DNA from: Billgrantia pellis
GTDB taxonomy: Bacteria; Pseudomonadota; Gammaproteobacteria; Pseudomonadales; Halomonadaceae
DNA: 64,000 bases
Assembly (NCBI RefSeq): GCF_008297955.1
Contig: NZ_VTPY01000005.1
Span: 62,001-126,000 of the forward strand
Direction: 5' to 3'
Shown here: piece after piece, positions 17,290 through 27,959 of the stretch
How positions within the stretch are numbered: the stretch's first letter is position 1
How the letters are laid out: each line of letters opens with the position of its first letter
Program-made: the position numbers and the translations under genes
The notes under the pieces: generated by a model
Database searches by the model: none
The model's input: only the letters and a program-made list of their open reading frames with translations
Told to the model about the DNA's origin: nothing

Positions 17290-18192
17290 GTGACGACGGC
17301 CAAACCCAAACCCTCCCTGACGGCTGAAGGCCAAGCATCCTTCACCAGGACCGCCCCCGCTGTCGCCACTGCGCTGCTGTCGCTCGAATTCCGCCGGCTG
17401 ATGCTGACGCTGCTCGGCTGGGGTGTTTCGCTGCTCATCTTCTTCCCGATCCTCTGGATGGCGATGACCGGCTTCAAGACCGAGGCGGCGGCGATCGCCG
17501 ACCCGAGCTTCCTGTTCACGCCGACGCTTGACAGCTATAGCGCCGTCCAGGCCCGGGCCGATTATTTCAAGTATGCGCTCAACAGCGTGACGGTGGCTTT
17601 CGGCTCGACGCTGCTGGCCCTGCTCATCGGCATCCCGTCGGCCTATTCGATGGCGTTCCTGCCCACCCGGCGAACCAAAGGGACGTTGCTGTGGATGCTC
17701 TCGACCAAGATGCTGCCGCCGGTCGGAGTGTTGGTGCCCATCTACCTGCTGTTCCGCACCACCGGGCTGCTCGATACCCGCACCGGGTTGATCATTGTCT
17801 ACACCCTCATGAACCTGCCGATCGTGGTGTGGATGCTCTACACCTTCTTCAAGGATCTGCCCCGCGACATTCTCGAGGCAGGACGAATGGACGGTGCGAG
17901 CACCTTTCAGGAAGTGGTCTACCTGCTGATGCCGCTGACCCTGCCGGGCATTGCCTCTACCGGGTTGCTGTCGGTGATCCTGAGCTGGAACGAGGCGTTC
18001 TGGAGCCTCAACCTCACCTCATCGAACGCTGCACCGCTGACCGCCTACATCGCCTCCTTCTCGAGTCCCGAAGGCTTGTTCTGGGCCAAGCTCTCTGCCG
18101 CCTCGACCATGGCCATTGCGCCGATTCTGGTATTCGGCTGGATGACCCAGAAGCAGATGGTACGAGGGCTGACTTTTGGTGCGGTGAAATAG
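17290..18192 (+). CDS. smoG: Polyol ABC transporter permease
   Basis: A 300-residue MalG/SmoG-type permease, the partner of the preceding gene. The EAA motif EAGRMDGASTFQEVVYLLMP is clear and six membrane segments are visible. The N-terminus is longer and more polar than usual (about 35 residues before the first segment). The start is GTG 17290 with AGGAGG about seven bases upstream. Together with SmoF and two SmoK subunits it forms the polyol importer. Confidence 0.92.
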   Translation: MTTAKPKPSLTAEGQASFTRTAPAVATALLSLEFRRLMLTLLGWGVSLLIFFPILWMAMTGFKTEAAAIADPSFLFTPTLDSYSAVQARADYFKYALNSVTVAFGSTLLALLIGIPSAYSMAFLPTRRTKGTLLWMLSTKMLPPVGVLVPIYLLFRTTGLLDTRTGLIIVYTLMNLPIVVWMLYTFFKDLPRDILEAGRMDGASTFQEVVYLLMPLTLPGIASTGLLSVILSWNEAFWSLNLTSSNAAPLTAYIASFSSPEGLFWAKLSAASTMAIAPILVFGWMTQKQMVRGLTFGAVK

Positions 18193-18210
18193 ACTGGACG
18201 AGGATCTCCC

Positions 18211-19352
<1,142 letters not shown>

Positions 19353-19356
<4 letters not shown>

Positions 19357-20081
19357 GCGCAGCGACCCTGATCTTCGATTGCGATGGCGTGCTGGTCGAC
19401 AGCGAGACGATCGCCGAGGCTACGCTGCTCCGGCAACTGGCCGACCTGTTGCCGGACATTCCCCGCGATGTCGCCCTGCGCCAGGCGCTGGGCATGACCA
19501 CCGCGAGCATCCTGGCGCACCTCGAGGGCCAGAGTGCGCATCGCCTGCCCGACGACGCCCTGTCACGCATCGACGATGCTATCGAGGCACGCCTGGCCGA
19601 AGAAGTCTGCGCCATCGAGGGGGTGGTGGAAACGGTGGCCGGCCTGCGGTTGCCGCTGGCCATCGTCTCCAACAGTCGGCGCCGCCGCGTGGTGGCCTCG
19701 CTTGCCACCACCGGGCTCGACGCCTGGCTCTCGGAGGTACCGCTGTTCACCGCCGAACAGGTGCAGCGGCCCAAGCCGGCGCCCGACCTCTACCTGCTCG
19801 CGGCGCGCTCGCTGGGCTGTGCCCCGCATGACTGCCTGGTGGTCGAGGACAGTGTTTCGGGCGTCACGGCGGCGCATGCCGCCGGCATGACGGTAATCGG
19901 CTTCACCGGGGCCAGCCACATCGAGGATGGCCACGCCGAGCGGCTGAGCCGCGCCGGTGCCTGGCAGGTACTGCCGAGCATGCATGGGTTGGCGGCGCTC
20001 ATCGACCGCTGGCAAGAGGAACGACAACGGCGTGTGACGTCGCCGCAGGCGGCGAGCGCTGGGAAAAGGAGTCTGCGATGA
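19353..20081 (+). CDS. HAD-family sugar phosphatase
   Basis: A 242-residue HAD hydrolase of the beta-phosphoglucomutase/DOG phosphatase subfamily. Motif I is DCDGVLVDSE, motif II IVSNSRRRR, and motifs III and IV are KPAPDLYLL and VVEDSVSG. The ATG at 19353 overlaps the smoK stop and the gene's own stop overlaps the next start (ATGA at 20078). HAD phosphatases sit in many polyol operons and may dephosphorylate sugar or polyol phosphates such as sorbitol 6-phosphate, or remove damaged intermediates. The substrate is inferred from context only. Confidence 0.88.
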
Positions 20082-20860
20082 AGCTCGTTGACAGAACCGC
20101 CCTGATCACCGGCGGTGCGCGCGGTATCGGTCTGGCCATTGCCGAACGCTACCTCGAGGAGGGGGCCCGGGTGGCCGTCGCCGACGTCGACACGCAGGGC
20201 GTGGAGGAGGCGATGACCCGATTGCGTTCCAAGGGGCTCGAGCGGGTCATGGGCGTGCGTTTGGACGTCTGCGATCGCGAGTCGATCGCCGCGGCCATCC
20301 AGGCAGTGACCGAGCACCTGGGCGGCATCGATATCCTGGTCAACAACGCGGCGGTATTCGACATGGCCCCGGTACTCGAGGTTTCCGAGGAGAGCTTCGA
20401 TCGCCAGTTCGCCGTGAACACGAAGGGAATGTTCTTCACCCTGCAGGCCATGGCGCGGCACATGGTTTCCCGGGGGCAGGGCGGCAAGATCATCAACATG
20501 GCCTCGCAGGCGGGGAGACGCGGCGAAGCGCTGGTCAGCGCCTACTGCGCGAGCAAGGCGGCGGTCATCAGCTTGACCCAGTCGTGCGGGCTCGACCTGA
20601 TCAAGTACGGCATCCATGTCAACGGCATAGCCCCAGGGGTGGTCGATACTCCCATGTGGGATGAAGTCGATGCGCTTTTCGCTCGATACGAGGGTCGCCC
20701 CCTGGGCGAGAAGAAGCGCCTGGTCGGCGAGGCGGTGCCCTACGGACGCATGGGGCGCCCTGCAGATCATGCCGGTGCGGCGGTATTTCTCGCCTCGGAT
20801 GACAGCGAATACGTGGTCGCACAGACCCTCAACGTCGACGGCGGTAACTGGATGAGCTGA
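20078..20860 (+). CDS. smoS: SDR-family sorbitol (L-iditol 2-) dehydrogenase
   Basis: A 260-residue classical short-chain dehydrogenase. It has the cofactor loop TGGARGIG with an acidic residue after strand 2 (ADVD, implying NAD), NNAAV, the catalytic YCASK (Tyr and Lys) and a serine at MASQ. It matches SmoS/polS sorbitol dehydrogenases, which oxidise D-sorbitol to D-fructose. The position within the polyol transport operon supports this. The fructose produced would go to the kinases encoded downstream. Confidence 0.9.
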   Translation: MKLVDRTALITGGARGIGLAIAERYLEEGARVAVADVDTQGVEEAMTRLRSKGLERVMGVRLDVCDRESIAAAIQAVTEHLGGIDILVNNAAVFDMAPVLEVSEESFDRQFAVNTKGMFFTLQAMARHMVSRGQGGKIINMASQAGRRGEALVSAYCASKAAVISLTQSCGLDLIKYGIHVNGIAPGVVDTPMWDEVDALFARYEGRPLGEKKRLVGEAVPYGRMGRPADHAGAAVFLASDDSEYVVAQTLNVDGGNWMS

Positions 20861-21076
20861 AAAAATGCTGCGCGAGCGAATCGCTGCGTTGTGCGGTGCC
20901 GAAGCGCCAGCCCGGCCGGAATCCTCACCGATACCCCATAGGCTCCGGTTGACTCTAAGCCTTCGGCTACTCGCCCCTTCGGGGCCAGCCTACGACTGTT
21001 TGTCGCTTCGCTCGGTACTGTGTTCCGTGCGCCTTGCGCTTCAATTCGCTCGGCGATTTTTTACCAGGCGAGAACA
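20861..21076. other. Hairpin-rich 216-base gap inside the polyol operon
   Basis: This gap contains several short GC-rich hairpins with TTCG loops, for example AGCCTTCGGCT and GCCCCTTCGGGGC (around 20957-20982), and a T run (21056-21062) just before the next gene. No convincing gene is present. It looks like a repeated-element or mRNA-processing/attenuation region that separates the transport and dehydrogenase part from the kinase part of the operon. Confidence 0.45.
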
Positions 21077-21703
21077 ATGATGAATCCGAATATCCATGAC
21101 ATGGCGATGCGCCTGCTGGAGGCCGTCGAGAACCGACAACGCTTCATCGTCGCCCTGGCCGGGCCGCCGGGGGCGGGCAAGTCGTTCCTCTCCGAGTGGC
21201 TGTGCCGCGAACTCAACGAGCGGCAGCCGGGCATTGCCGAGGTGGTGCCGATGGATGGCTACCATCTCGACAATGCCATCCTCGAACCGCGGGGCCATCT
21301 GGCGATCAAGGGCGCGCCGGAGACCTTCGATCCCGATGGCCTGACGCATGACCTGGAGCGCATCCGCCGCGCCGATCGCAGCGTTGCGGTGCCGACCTTC
21401 GACCGGCCGCTGGATCTGGCGCGTGCCGGTGGGCGCCTGATTACCCTCGAGCATCGCCTGGTGATCGTCGAGGGCAACTACCTGTTGCTCGATCGCGACC
21501 CGTGGCGTGAGCTGCGTCCCCTGTTCGACATGACGCTGTTCCTCGAGGTCAGCGATGACGTCCTCGAGGCGCGGCTGATCCAGCGCTGGCTGGGCATGGG
21601 GCAGGACCAGACGGGCGCCATCGCCAAGGCGCGCCACAAGGACATGCTCAATGCGCGGCTGATCAAGCGGGAATCCATCGAGCCGGATCTCTATTGGCGC
21701 TAG
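21077..21703 (+). CDS. P-loop sugar/nucleoside kinase (PRK/PanK-like, fructokinase candidate)
   Basis: A 208-residue P-loop kinase of the phosphoribulokinase/uridine kinase class. The Walker A is GPPGAGKS; the motifs MDGYHLDN and TFDPDGL and the second block IVEGNYLLL are typical. Small proteins of this type in alpha- and gammaproteobacterial sugar operons act on fructose or a related sugar. It lies between sorbitol dehydrogenase and mannitol dehydrogenase, both of which yield fructose, so phosphorylation of fructose is the likely role. Two ATGs (21077 and 21080) are possible starts. Confidence 0.8.
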   Translation: MMNPNIHDMAMRLLEAVENRQRFIVALAGPPGAGKSFLSEWLCRELNERQPGIAEVVPMDGYHLDNAILEPRGHLAIKGAPETFDPDGLTHDLERIRRADRSVAVPTFDRPLDLARAGGRLITLEHRLVIVEGNYLLLDRDPWRELRPLFDMTLFLEVSDDVLEARLIQRWLGMGQDQTGAIAKARHKDMLNARLIKRESIEPDLYWR

Positions 21704-21764
21704 GTCGTCTCGCCAAGCCGTTTCGCTTCCATTGGCATTGCCGTTCGCGGCAAGGAGTGTCCTC

Positions 21765-23252
21765 ATGCCTGCTCTCAGCAACGCCACGCTCAATCAGCTC
21801 GACTCCCGGGTCGCCGTGCCCGGCTATGACCGACGCCGAGTGACGCCGGGCATCGTCCATATCGGGGTGGGCGGTTTTCACCGCGCTCACCAGGCGATGT
21901 ATCTTGACGAACTGATGAGCCGTGGATTGGCGCTCGACTGGGGCATCGTCGGGGTCGGGGTGATGCCCGGCGACCGGCGCATGCAAAAGGTGCTAGCGGC
22001 GCAGGATCATCTTTACACCTTGGTGGTGAAGCGCCCCGACGGCCATCGCGAGACGCGCGTGATCGGCAGCATGGTGGATTACCTCTTCGCTCCCGACGAC
22101 CCCGAGGCGGTGATCGAATGCATGGCCGCCCCGGCCATTCGCATCGTCTCGCTGACCGTCACCGAAGGGGGCTACAACTTTCACTCGGTCACCGGGGAAT
22201 TCGATCTCGACAATGCCGAGGTGCGGCACGACCTGGCCAACCCCCATACCCCTCGCACCGCCTTCGGACTGGTCGTGGAGGCGTTGGCGCGGCGGCGCCG
22301 GCGTGGCGTGGCGCCGTTTACGGTGATGTCATGCGACAATATCCAGGGCAATGGCGAGGTGGCAAGCCGCATGTTCACCGCTTTTGCCCGGGCCCGCGAT
22401 GCCGAGCTCGGCGAATGGCTCGAGGCCGAGGTGCCGTTCCCCAATGCCATGGTCGACCGCATCACGCCGGTCACCGCCGGGGCGGATGTCGAGGAACTGG
22501 CACAACATTTCGGCATCGACGATGCCTGGCCAGTGGTCTGCGAGCCGTTCAGCCAATGGGTGCTGGAGGATCGCTTCATCAGCGGGCGGCCGCCGGTCGA
22601 GCAGGTCGGCGTGCAGGTAGTCGAGGATGTGGTGCCCTACGAGCTGATGAAGCTGCGTCTGCTCAACGCCAGCCACCAAGCGCTGTGCTACTTCGGCACC
22701 CTGGCCGGCTACCGTTACGCCCATGAGGTGTGTCAGGACCCGCTGTTCGTCGAGTTCCTACTCGGCTACATGCGCCACGAAGGCAGCCCGACGCTCGCGC
22801 CGGTGCCGGGCGTGAATCTTGAACGGTACCGTCTCACGCTGATCGAGCGTTTCGCCAACCCTGAAATCAAGGACACCCTGGCGCGACTCTGCGCCGAGAG
22901 TTCCGACCGTATTCCCAAGTGGCTGGTGCCGGTGATTCGCGAGCAGCTCGTGCGGGGCGGCGAGATCCACCGCTCGGCGGCGGTAGTGGCGAGCTGGTCG
23001 CGCTATGCCGAAGGCATCGATGAACGGGGGGAACCGATCGAGGTGGTCGACCGCCGCAAGGACGAGCTGATGGCGCTCGCTGTAGAGAATCGCCACCGGC
23101 CGACGACCTTCATCGACAACCGCGAGCTGTTCGGCGATCTCGCCGATGCGCCGCGCTTCCGTGCGGCCTATCTCGACGCTCTTCAGCGTCTGCATGAGCA
23201 CGGCGCGCGCGCTACGCTTGAGTACCTGGTACACGAACGGGGTAGGGCGTGA
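21765..23252 (+). CDS. mtlK: Mannitol 2-dehydrogenase (long-chain polyol dehydrogenase)
   Basis: A 495-residue polyol-specific long-chain dehydrogenase. The N-terminal GVGGFHRAHQAMYLDEL and the catalytic block LMKLRLLNASHQALCYFG, with the conserved Lys, Asn and His, identify the mannitol dehydrogenase/fructuronate reductase family. Length and context point to mannitol 2-dehydrogenase (D-mannitol to D-fructose, NAD). The ATG at 21765 has CAAGGAG upstream. It is followed without gap by the xylulokinase gene (TGATG overlap). Confidence 0.92.
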   Translation: MPALSNATLNQLDSRVAVPGYDRRRVTPGIVHIGVGGFHRAHQAMYLDELMSRGLALDWGIVGVGVMPGDRRMQKVLAAQDHLYTLVVKRPDGHRETRVIGSMVDYLFAPDDPEAVIECMAAPAIRIVSLTVTEGGYNFHSVTGEFDLDNAEVRHDLANPHTPRTAFGLVVEALARRRRRGVAPFTVMSCDNIQGNGEVASRMFTAFARARDAELGEWLEAEVPFPNAMVDRITPVTAGADVEELAQHFGIDDAWPVVCEPFSQWVLEDRFISGRPPVEQVGVQVVEDVVPYELMKLRLLNASHQALCYFGTLAGYRYAHEVCQDPLFVEFLLGYMRHEGSPTLAPVPGVNLERYRLTLIERFANPEIKDTLARLCAESSDRIPKWLVPVIREQLVRGGEIHRSAAVVASWSRYAEGIDERGEPIEVVDRRKDELMALAVENRHRPTTFIDNRELFGDLADAPRFRAAYLDALQRLHEHGARATLEYLVHERGRA

Positions 23253-24736
23253 TGTATATCGGTGTGGACTGCGGTACCCAGAGCACCAAGGTGGTGGTGA
23301 TCGATCTCGACGGCGAGGCGATTCTCGGCGAGGCGAGCCGTCCGCATCGCCTGCTCGAGGGCGAGAAGGGACGCCGCGAGCAGCATCCGGAGGAGTGGAT
23401 CGAAGCTTTCCGTGGGGCCTTCGACGAGGCCGTGTCGCGCGCCGGGATCGATAGGCGCGCGATTCGTGCCATCGGCGTTTCCGGCCAGCAGCACGGCATG
23501 GTGGCGCTGGACGCCGCCGGAGACCCGGTGCATCCCGCGAAGCTGTGGTGCGATACCGAGACGGCGATGGTCAATGCCGCCCTGATCGAACGCCTGGGCG
23601 GCGAATCGGGCTGCCTCGATAGGCTCGGCCTGGTGCTGCAGACCGGCTATACCGCCTCGAAGGTGGCCTGGCTGCGCGAGGCGCACCCCGAGGCCTATCG
23701 GCGCATCGAAAGCCTGCTGCTGACCCACGACTACCTCAATTTCTGGCTCACCGGCGTGAAGGTGGCGGAGGCGGGCGACGCCTCCGGCACCGGCTACTTC
23801 GATACCGTGACCCGGCGCTGGCGTCACGACGTCTTCGCCGAGATCGCCCCGGAGCTCGATCCCGAACGGGTGCTGCCGAGCCTGATCGACTCGCAGGAGC
23901 CGGCCGGTACGCTGCGCCCCGCGCTGGCTCGCGAGTTCGGCCTCGACGAAAACGTGCTGGTCGCCAGCGGCGGCGGCGACAACATGCTGGGGGCCATCGG
24001 GACCGGCAACATCGCCCCTGGCATCGTGACCCTGAGCCTCGGCACCTCAGGCACCGTATGTGCTTACTCGCCGGAGCCGGTGCGCGCCGGGAGCGACATG
24101 GTGGCCAACTTCTGTGCCAGTCATGGCGGCTGGCTGCCGCTGATCTGCACCATGAACGTGACTTCGGCGAGCACGCTGGTGCGCGAGCTGTTCGCGCTCG
24201 ACCTGGCGACCTTCGGCGAACGCTTGGCTGCCGCACCCATCGGTGCCGAGGGCGTCACGGTGTTGCCTTTCTTCCAGGGGGAGCGTGTGCCGGCGCTGCC
24301 GCATGCCTCGGCCGGCTTCCTGGGCCTGACCAGCCTCAACCTGACCCAGGCCAACCTGTGCCGCGCGGTGATCGAGAGTGCCACCTTTGGCCTGTGCTAC
24401 GGGCTCGAGCTGCTCGGCGAACTGGCCGAGGGGGCCAGTCAGATCCGCTTGATAGGAGGGGGCGCGAAGAGCCCGGTATGGCGCCAGATGGTTGCCGACA
24501 TCACCGGAACCCAGGTGATCTGCCCGCAGATCACCGATGCGGCGGCTCTGGGGGCCGCGCTTCAGGCGGCCTGGTGTCATCGTGGAGACGCCACGCTCGC
24601 GTCGCTCTGCGCGCGACTCGTGCATCTTGATGAGACCTCGCTGGCCGAGCCTGATCCGGCGAGCATTGCTTCCTATGCGGAGGTATACGGCCGCTACCGC
24701 CAGGCGCTCGCCGCCCATCACGGCGTTCCGGCCTGA
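23252..24736 (+). CDS. xylB: Xylulokinase (FGGY family)
   Basis: A 494-residue FGGY carbohydrate kinase. Features include the N-terminal phosphate loop YIGVDCGTQSTK, GVSGQQHGMV, the DASGTG block and the C-terminal ATP site IGGGAKSPVWRQM. It matches XylB/MtlY found in polyol operons, where it phosphorylates D-xylulose formed from arabitol or xylitol. The start ATG 23252 overlaps the previous stop; GTG 23249 is also possible. It is the last gene of the operon. Confidence 0.9.
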   Translation: MYIGVDCGTQSTKVVVIDLDGEAILGEASRPHRLLEGEKGRREQHPEEWIEAFRGAFDEAVSRAGIDRRAIRAIGVSGQQHGMVALDAAGDPVHPAKLWCDTETAMVNAALIERLGGESGCLDRLGLVLQTGYTASKVAWLREAHPEAYRRIESLLLTHDYLNFWLTGVKVAEAGDASGTGYFDTVTRRWRHDVFAEIAPELDPERVLPSLIDSQEPAGTLRPALAREFGLDENVLVASGGGDNMLGAIGTGNIAPGIVTLSLGTSGTVCAYSPEPVRAGSDMVANFCASHGGWLPLICTMNVTSASTLVRELFALDLATFGERLAAAPIGAEGVTVLPFFQGERVPALPHASAGFLGLTSLNLTQANLCRAVIESATFGLCYGLELLGELAEGASQIRLIGGGAKSPVWRQMVADITGTQVICPQITDAAALGAALQAAWCHRGDATLASLCARLVHLDETSLAEPDPASIASYAEVYGRYRQALAAHHGVPA

Positions 24737-24836
24737 ATACAAGAAGGAGACCGGCATGGCGTCCGCGTCGGACGTGTTCGTTACGATAAGCCAACCGCCG
24801 CCTCGCCGAGGACCCGCTCGAACGGATTCCGGAAGG

Positions 24837-25148
24837 CTAAAAGGCGTCCAATTTCCACACGTCGAAAGCCGGTTCCTCGTAGGGATGGGCCGCCTTCAGT
24901 GCCGTGACGGCTTCGCCAATCAGGTGATCCTCGCAGACCAGCTCCACCCGGGCCTCCTCCACGCGCTCCAGCTCACCGACTTGTCCGATGTGCGGGTCGG
25001 CGCCGTCGAGCGGGCGGAACTGGCCGGTGCCCAGGGTTTGGAAACAGCAGGCTTCGTAGTCACCGATGCGGCCGGCGCCAGTGGCGAAGACGGCTTCCTT
25101 GACCGCTTCGGCGTCCTCGACAGGGATGAAGAAGACAAGCTTGTACAT
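24837..25148 (-). CDS. NIF3/YqfO-like CutA-fold protein
   Basis: A 103-residue protein equal to the CutA1-like inserted domain of YqfO/NIF3 proteins: YKLVFFIPVEDAEAVKEAVF at the start, GAGRIGDYEACCF in the middle and HPYEEPAFDVW at the end. Stand-alone copies are common in gammaproteobacteria. The family function is unknown; metal or small-ligand binding is suspected. The ATG at 25148 has a GAGGAG ribosome site. It is convergent with the xylulokinase gene. Confidence 0.88.
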   Translation of the reverse strand: MYKLVFFIPVEDAEAVKEAVFATGAGRIGDYEACCFQTLGTGQFRPLDGADPHIGQVGELERVEEARVELVCEDHLIGEAVTALKAAHPYEEPAFDVWKLDAF

Positions 25149-25386
25149 GATTACTCCTCGTGACTGGCTTATGTGGATGACGTTCGTTGCTTCCCATCGC
25201 CGTGCTCGGTCTTGCCACGGGTTGGCAACGCACGGTTCGTCTCTGTGCCATAGCGAGACATTATCGTCAGCCCCGCGCTATCCCCCTTATCGGTTCAAGA
25301 AGGCCGCTATGGCAAGAGAGTAGACCTGCCCCTACGCTAGAGCGACAGCCGACCTGCTTTTATCGTAGCGGCATGAAAGGAGGCCC
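25149..25386. other. Divergent promoter gap
   Basis: This 238-base region between the NIF3-like gene and the fructosamine kinase gene should carry two divergent promoters. I see no gene, repeat or clear operator in it. Confidence 0.3.
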
Positions 25387-26232
25387 ATGCAAACCGGATT
25401 GACGATTCTCCTGGAACGCAGTGGACTCACTCCGCGCGGGGAGCCGCGGGCCATGAGCGGTGGCGATATGGCCGCGGTCTATTGGCTGGATACCGCTCAG
25501 GGAGCCATCGTGGTCAAGCGCGACGACCCCGAGCGCCTGGCCGGTGAGGCCGACGGGCTCAGGGCGCTGCGCGAGGCGGCCAGCCCGCTGATAGTGCCCG
25601 AGGTGCTGGCGCTGGATGGGGAGTGGCTAGCCATGGAGGCGCTGGAGAGCGGCTCGCGCTCAGGGCGTTCCGCAGCGGCGCTGGGCGAGGGGCTCAGGGC
25701 GCTGCACGACAGCGTTGCGGCCGAGCATGGGTGGCATCGGGACAACGCTTGCGGACGCACTCCACAACCCAACCTGCCGCTTGCCGATGCACGCGCTTTT
25801 CAGCGCGAGCGACGCCTGTTACCGCTGGCCAATACCTGCCATGAGCGAGGCCTGCTGGACGCGCGATTGCGCGGGCGTATCGAGGCCGTGGCGGAAAGCC
25901 TCGAAGCGTGGCTGCCCGATACCCCGGCAAGCCTGCTGCACGGCGACCTGTGGTCGGGCAACGTGCTTAACACGCCGCAGGGACCGGCCATCATCGACCC
26001 AGCGGTGTATCGCCACTATCCCGAAGTGGATCTCGCCATGCTCAGGCTGTTCGGCTCGCCGGGCGAGGCGTTCTTCGAGGCCTACTGGAACGGTAGAGGC
26101 CTCGAGGATTGGCCACGACGCGAGGCGCTGTTTCAGCTTTACCCACTGCTCAACCACTTGCTGCTGTTCGGCGGTGGCTACCGTGGCGCGGTCGAGAGGG
26201 CGGTGGTGGTCATCGAGCAGTATGTGACGTGA
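25387..26232 (+). CDS. Fructosamine kinase family protein
   Basis: A 281-residue protein of the fructosamine-3-kinase/YniA family with the aminoglycoside-phosphotransferase fold. The catalytic loop LLHGDLWSGNVL and the following DPAVYRHYPEVDLAM carry the catalytic Asp and metal-binding residues; the N-terminal part has the ATP-binding VVKRD lysine. These kinases phosphorylate protein-bound fructosamine or ribulosamine and so help to deglycate proteins. The gene is monocistronic. Confidence 0.88.
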   Translation: MQTGLTILLERSGLTPRGEPRAMSGGDMAAVYWLDTAQGAIVVKRDDPERLAGEADGLRALREAASPLIVPEVLALDGEWLAMEALESGSRSGRSAAALGEGLRALHDSVAAEHGWHRDNACGRTPQPNLPLADARAFQRERRLLPLANTCHERGLLDARLRGRIEAVAESLEAWLPDTPASLLHGDLWSGNVLNTPQGPAIIDPAVYRHYPEVDLAMLRLFGSPGEAFFEAYWNGRGLEDWPRREALFQLYPLLNHLLLFGGGYRGAVERAVVVIEQYVT

Positions 26233-26283
26233 CGGTCTTGTTCAAAAGTTTGTTTGAATAGACTTGCCCACTGTGCCGTAGCG

Positions 26284-26304
26284 TACATACACTCGAGTAT
26301 GTTC
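26284..26304 (+). promoter_or_regulatory. TetR-type operator candidate before lpxR
   Basis: ACATAC and GTATGT (26285-26290 and 26297-26302) form an inverted repeat in the block CATACACTCGAGTATGT. It is related to the sites at 27960-27982 and 34031-34053. An additional inverted repeat, TTCAAA/TTTGAA, lies at 26241-26258. A regulatory role is inference. Confidence 0.45.
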
Positions 26305-26335
26305 ATTAGCCTGCTCAAGGACGAAGGCTGTCACT

Positions 26336-27328
26336 ATGTATCGACGTGTGGGTGGTCTCATTGGCGCATGGGCCGTTGGCTGTCTCCTGGCCACACGAGT
26401 CCTGGCCGACCCGGGCGTCGTCACGCTGCAGATGGACAATGACGGTATGCTCAGCAGTGACGACGACAATTACACGGCAGGCCTGGAACTCACCTGGACC
26501 CGGGCGGCAACGCCGGATCACTGGACCCAGCGAATCGCCGATAGCCTTCCCGATGGTTGGCTGAACCAGGTCGATGCGCTGAGCTACCATCTGAGCTATC
26601 GCATGTACACGCCGGTGGAAGTGGAGCGGCGTGATCTCATCGAAGATGACCGTCCCTATGCCGGCCTGGTGCTCGGTGGTCTGTCTCTCTACAGCCGTCA
26701 GCCGCTGCGCGGCGCCTGGCAGCGTGAAGAGGCGCTGCAGTTTGACATCGGCGCGGTGGGGCCTATTGCGGCGGCCGACAGCGTCCAACGCGAGGTGCAT
26801 CGTTTCACCAACAGTCAGCGACCACGCGGCTGGTCTCACCAGTTGGGCAACGAGCCCATCCTCAACGCGTCATACCGCCGACACTGGTGGCATCGCCAGC
26901 CGCTGGGGGCGCTGGAAATGCAGCATGGGCCGGGACTCTCGGCATCCCTTGGCAACCTCGTCGTTCAGGCTGGAGCGGGGTATGGTCTGCGTCTCGGCCA
27001 AGGGCTGGACGAAAGCATGGGCTGGCCGTCGCTGGGGGTGGAACAGGGCGGCTACCGACAGGTCTCGATCTCGCCCGGAAGCGGTTGGCATCTCTTCGCC
27101 GCCTTGCAAGGCCGCTACGTGGCACACAACCTGCTGTTGGATGGCAACACGGTGCGCGACAGCCACTCGGTCGACCGCCGCGAGCTGGTCGGCGACGCCG
27201 TGCTGGGAGTGGCGCTGACCTGGGAGCGCTGGGAGGTGAGTTTGGCCCATGTCTGGCGTAGCAGAGAATTCGAAGGGCAGGAGAACAGTACCGTGCATGG
27301 TGCTCTGTCGCTGAGCTATCGCCTGTAG
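26336..27328 (+). CDS. lpxR: LpxR-like lipid A deacylase (DUF2219)
   Basis: A 330-residue outer-membrane beta-barrel protein. The signal peptide (about residues 1-25) ends at VLADP. The LpxR/DUF2219 signatures are present: QMDNDGML near residue 33, with the Asn-Asp pair of the active site, DDDNYTAGLELTW, and DDRPYAGL. The barrel ends in SLSYRL with a terminal hydrophobic residue. LpxR removes the 3'-acyloxyacyl group of lipid A in the outer membrane, which changes membrane charge and recognition. An operator-like sequence shared with the RND pump lies upstream, suggesting co-regulation as an envelope response. Confidence 0.87.
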   Translation: MYRRVGGLIGAWAVGCLLATRVLADPGVVTLQMDNDGMLSSDDDNYTAGLELTWTRAATPDHWTQRIADSLPDGWLNQVDALSYHLSYRMYTPVEVERRDLIEDDRPYAGLVLGGLSLYSRQPLRGAWQREEALQFDIGAVGPIAAADSVQREVHRFTNSQRPRGWSHQLGNEPILNASYRRHWWHRQPLGALEMQHGPGLSASLGNLVVQAGAGYGLRLGQGLDESMGWPSLGVEQGGYRQVSISPGSGWHLFAALQGRYVAHNLLLDGNTVRDSHSVDRRELVGDAVLGVALTWERWEVSLAHVWRSREFEGQENSTVHGALSLSYRL

Positions 27329-27435
27329 CTCAGCACGATATCTCCACCTGGCGCTACCACACATAGAGGCCACCTAGCGATAATGGTAGCCTGCCCGGGC
27401 GAGGTGGCCGGTGACGTGAGGGCAAGGGGGACGCG

Positions 27436-27849
27436 ATGAGGAAGAAACCGCTGGGTCTCGAGCGAGTCGGCCTGCATGCCTTGTTGTTGGCGGGATGGCT
27501 GGCCCTGAGTGCTTCCGCCTGGGCGGACCCGGGGGAGCCACACCGCGATTCTTCGCCGTCTCCCGCCTGGCAATCGCACCTTCCGCCCTTCGCCTGGCAT
27601 CGCGAGCACTGGCGCGAGCGTAGGCAGCATGCCCTCCCCTATGTGCTGGAGCTTCCCGCGTCGCTGTTCGAGCGCTACGACCACCGTGCTGGCCTGTCTC
27701 GGCCCGACGAGCCGCCTCGGCCGGATGAAACGGGATCGCGGCAGCGTCAGGACATGTGGCGCGACGACGTGGTGGGCGAGGGCAGTGGCGGTCGCTTCGA
27801 GAACCATCCGCAGGGGCGGATCGTACGCAGTCGGCCCCGCTCCGAGTGA
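27436..27849 (+). CDS. Hypothetical secreted small protein
   Basis: A 137-residue protein of unknown family. A signal peptide is evident (LHALLLAGWLALSASAWA, cleavage before DPGEP). The mature part is polar, rich in Arg, His and Pro and contains no cysteine or known motif. It lies between lpxR and the RND efflux genes on the same strand, so it may be part of the same envelope regulon. No function can be assigned. Confidence 0.6.
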   Translation: MRKKPLGLERVGLHALLLAGWLALSASAWADPGEPHRDSSPSPAWQSHLPPFAWHREHWRERRQHALPYVLELPASLFERYDHRAGLSRPDEPPRPDETGSRQRQDMWRDDVVGEGSGGRFENHPQGRIVRSRPRSE

Positions 27850-27959
27850 GGCGTGAGCTAATCATGGTGTCTCTCCATGGCCGTAGATCATTGGCATTTG
27901 CCGTCAGCGCGACCTGGCTGGCCACGTCACGCGAGGCTGTTTAGCCCCCTAACATTTAC

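Noticed and set aside
20865..21080. A 71-codon frame in the polyol operon gap
   Set aside because: Codon usage is poor and the stretch is made of hairpins; it is better explained as a non-coding element.
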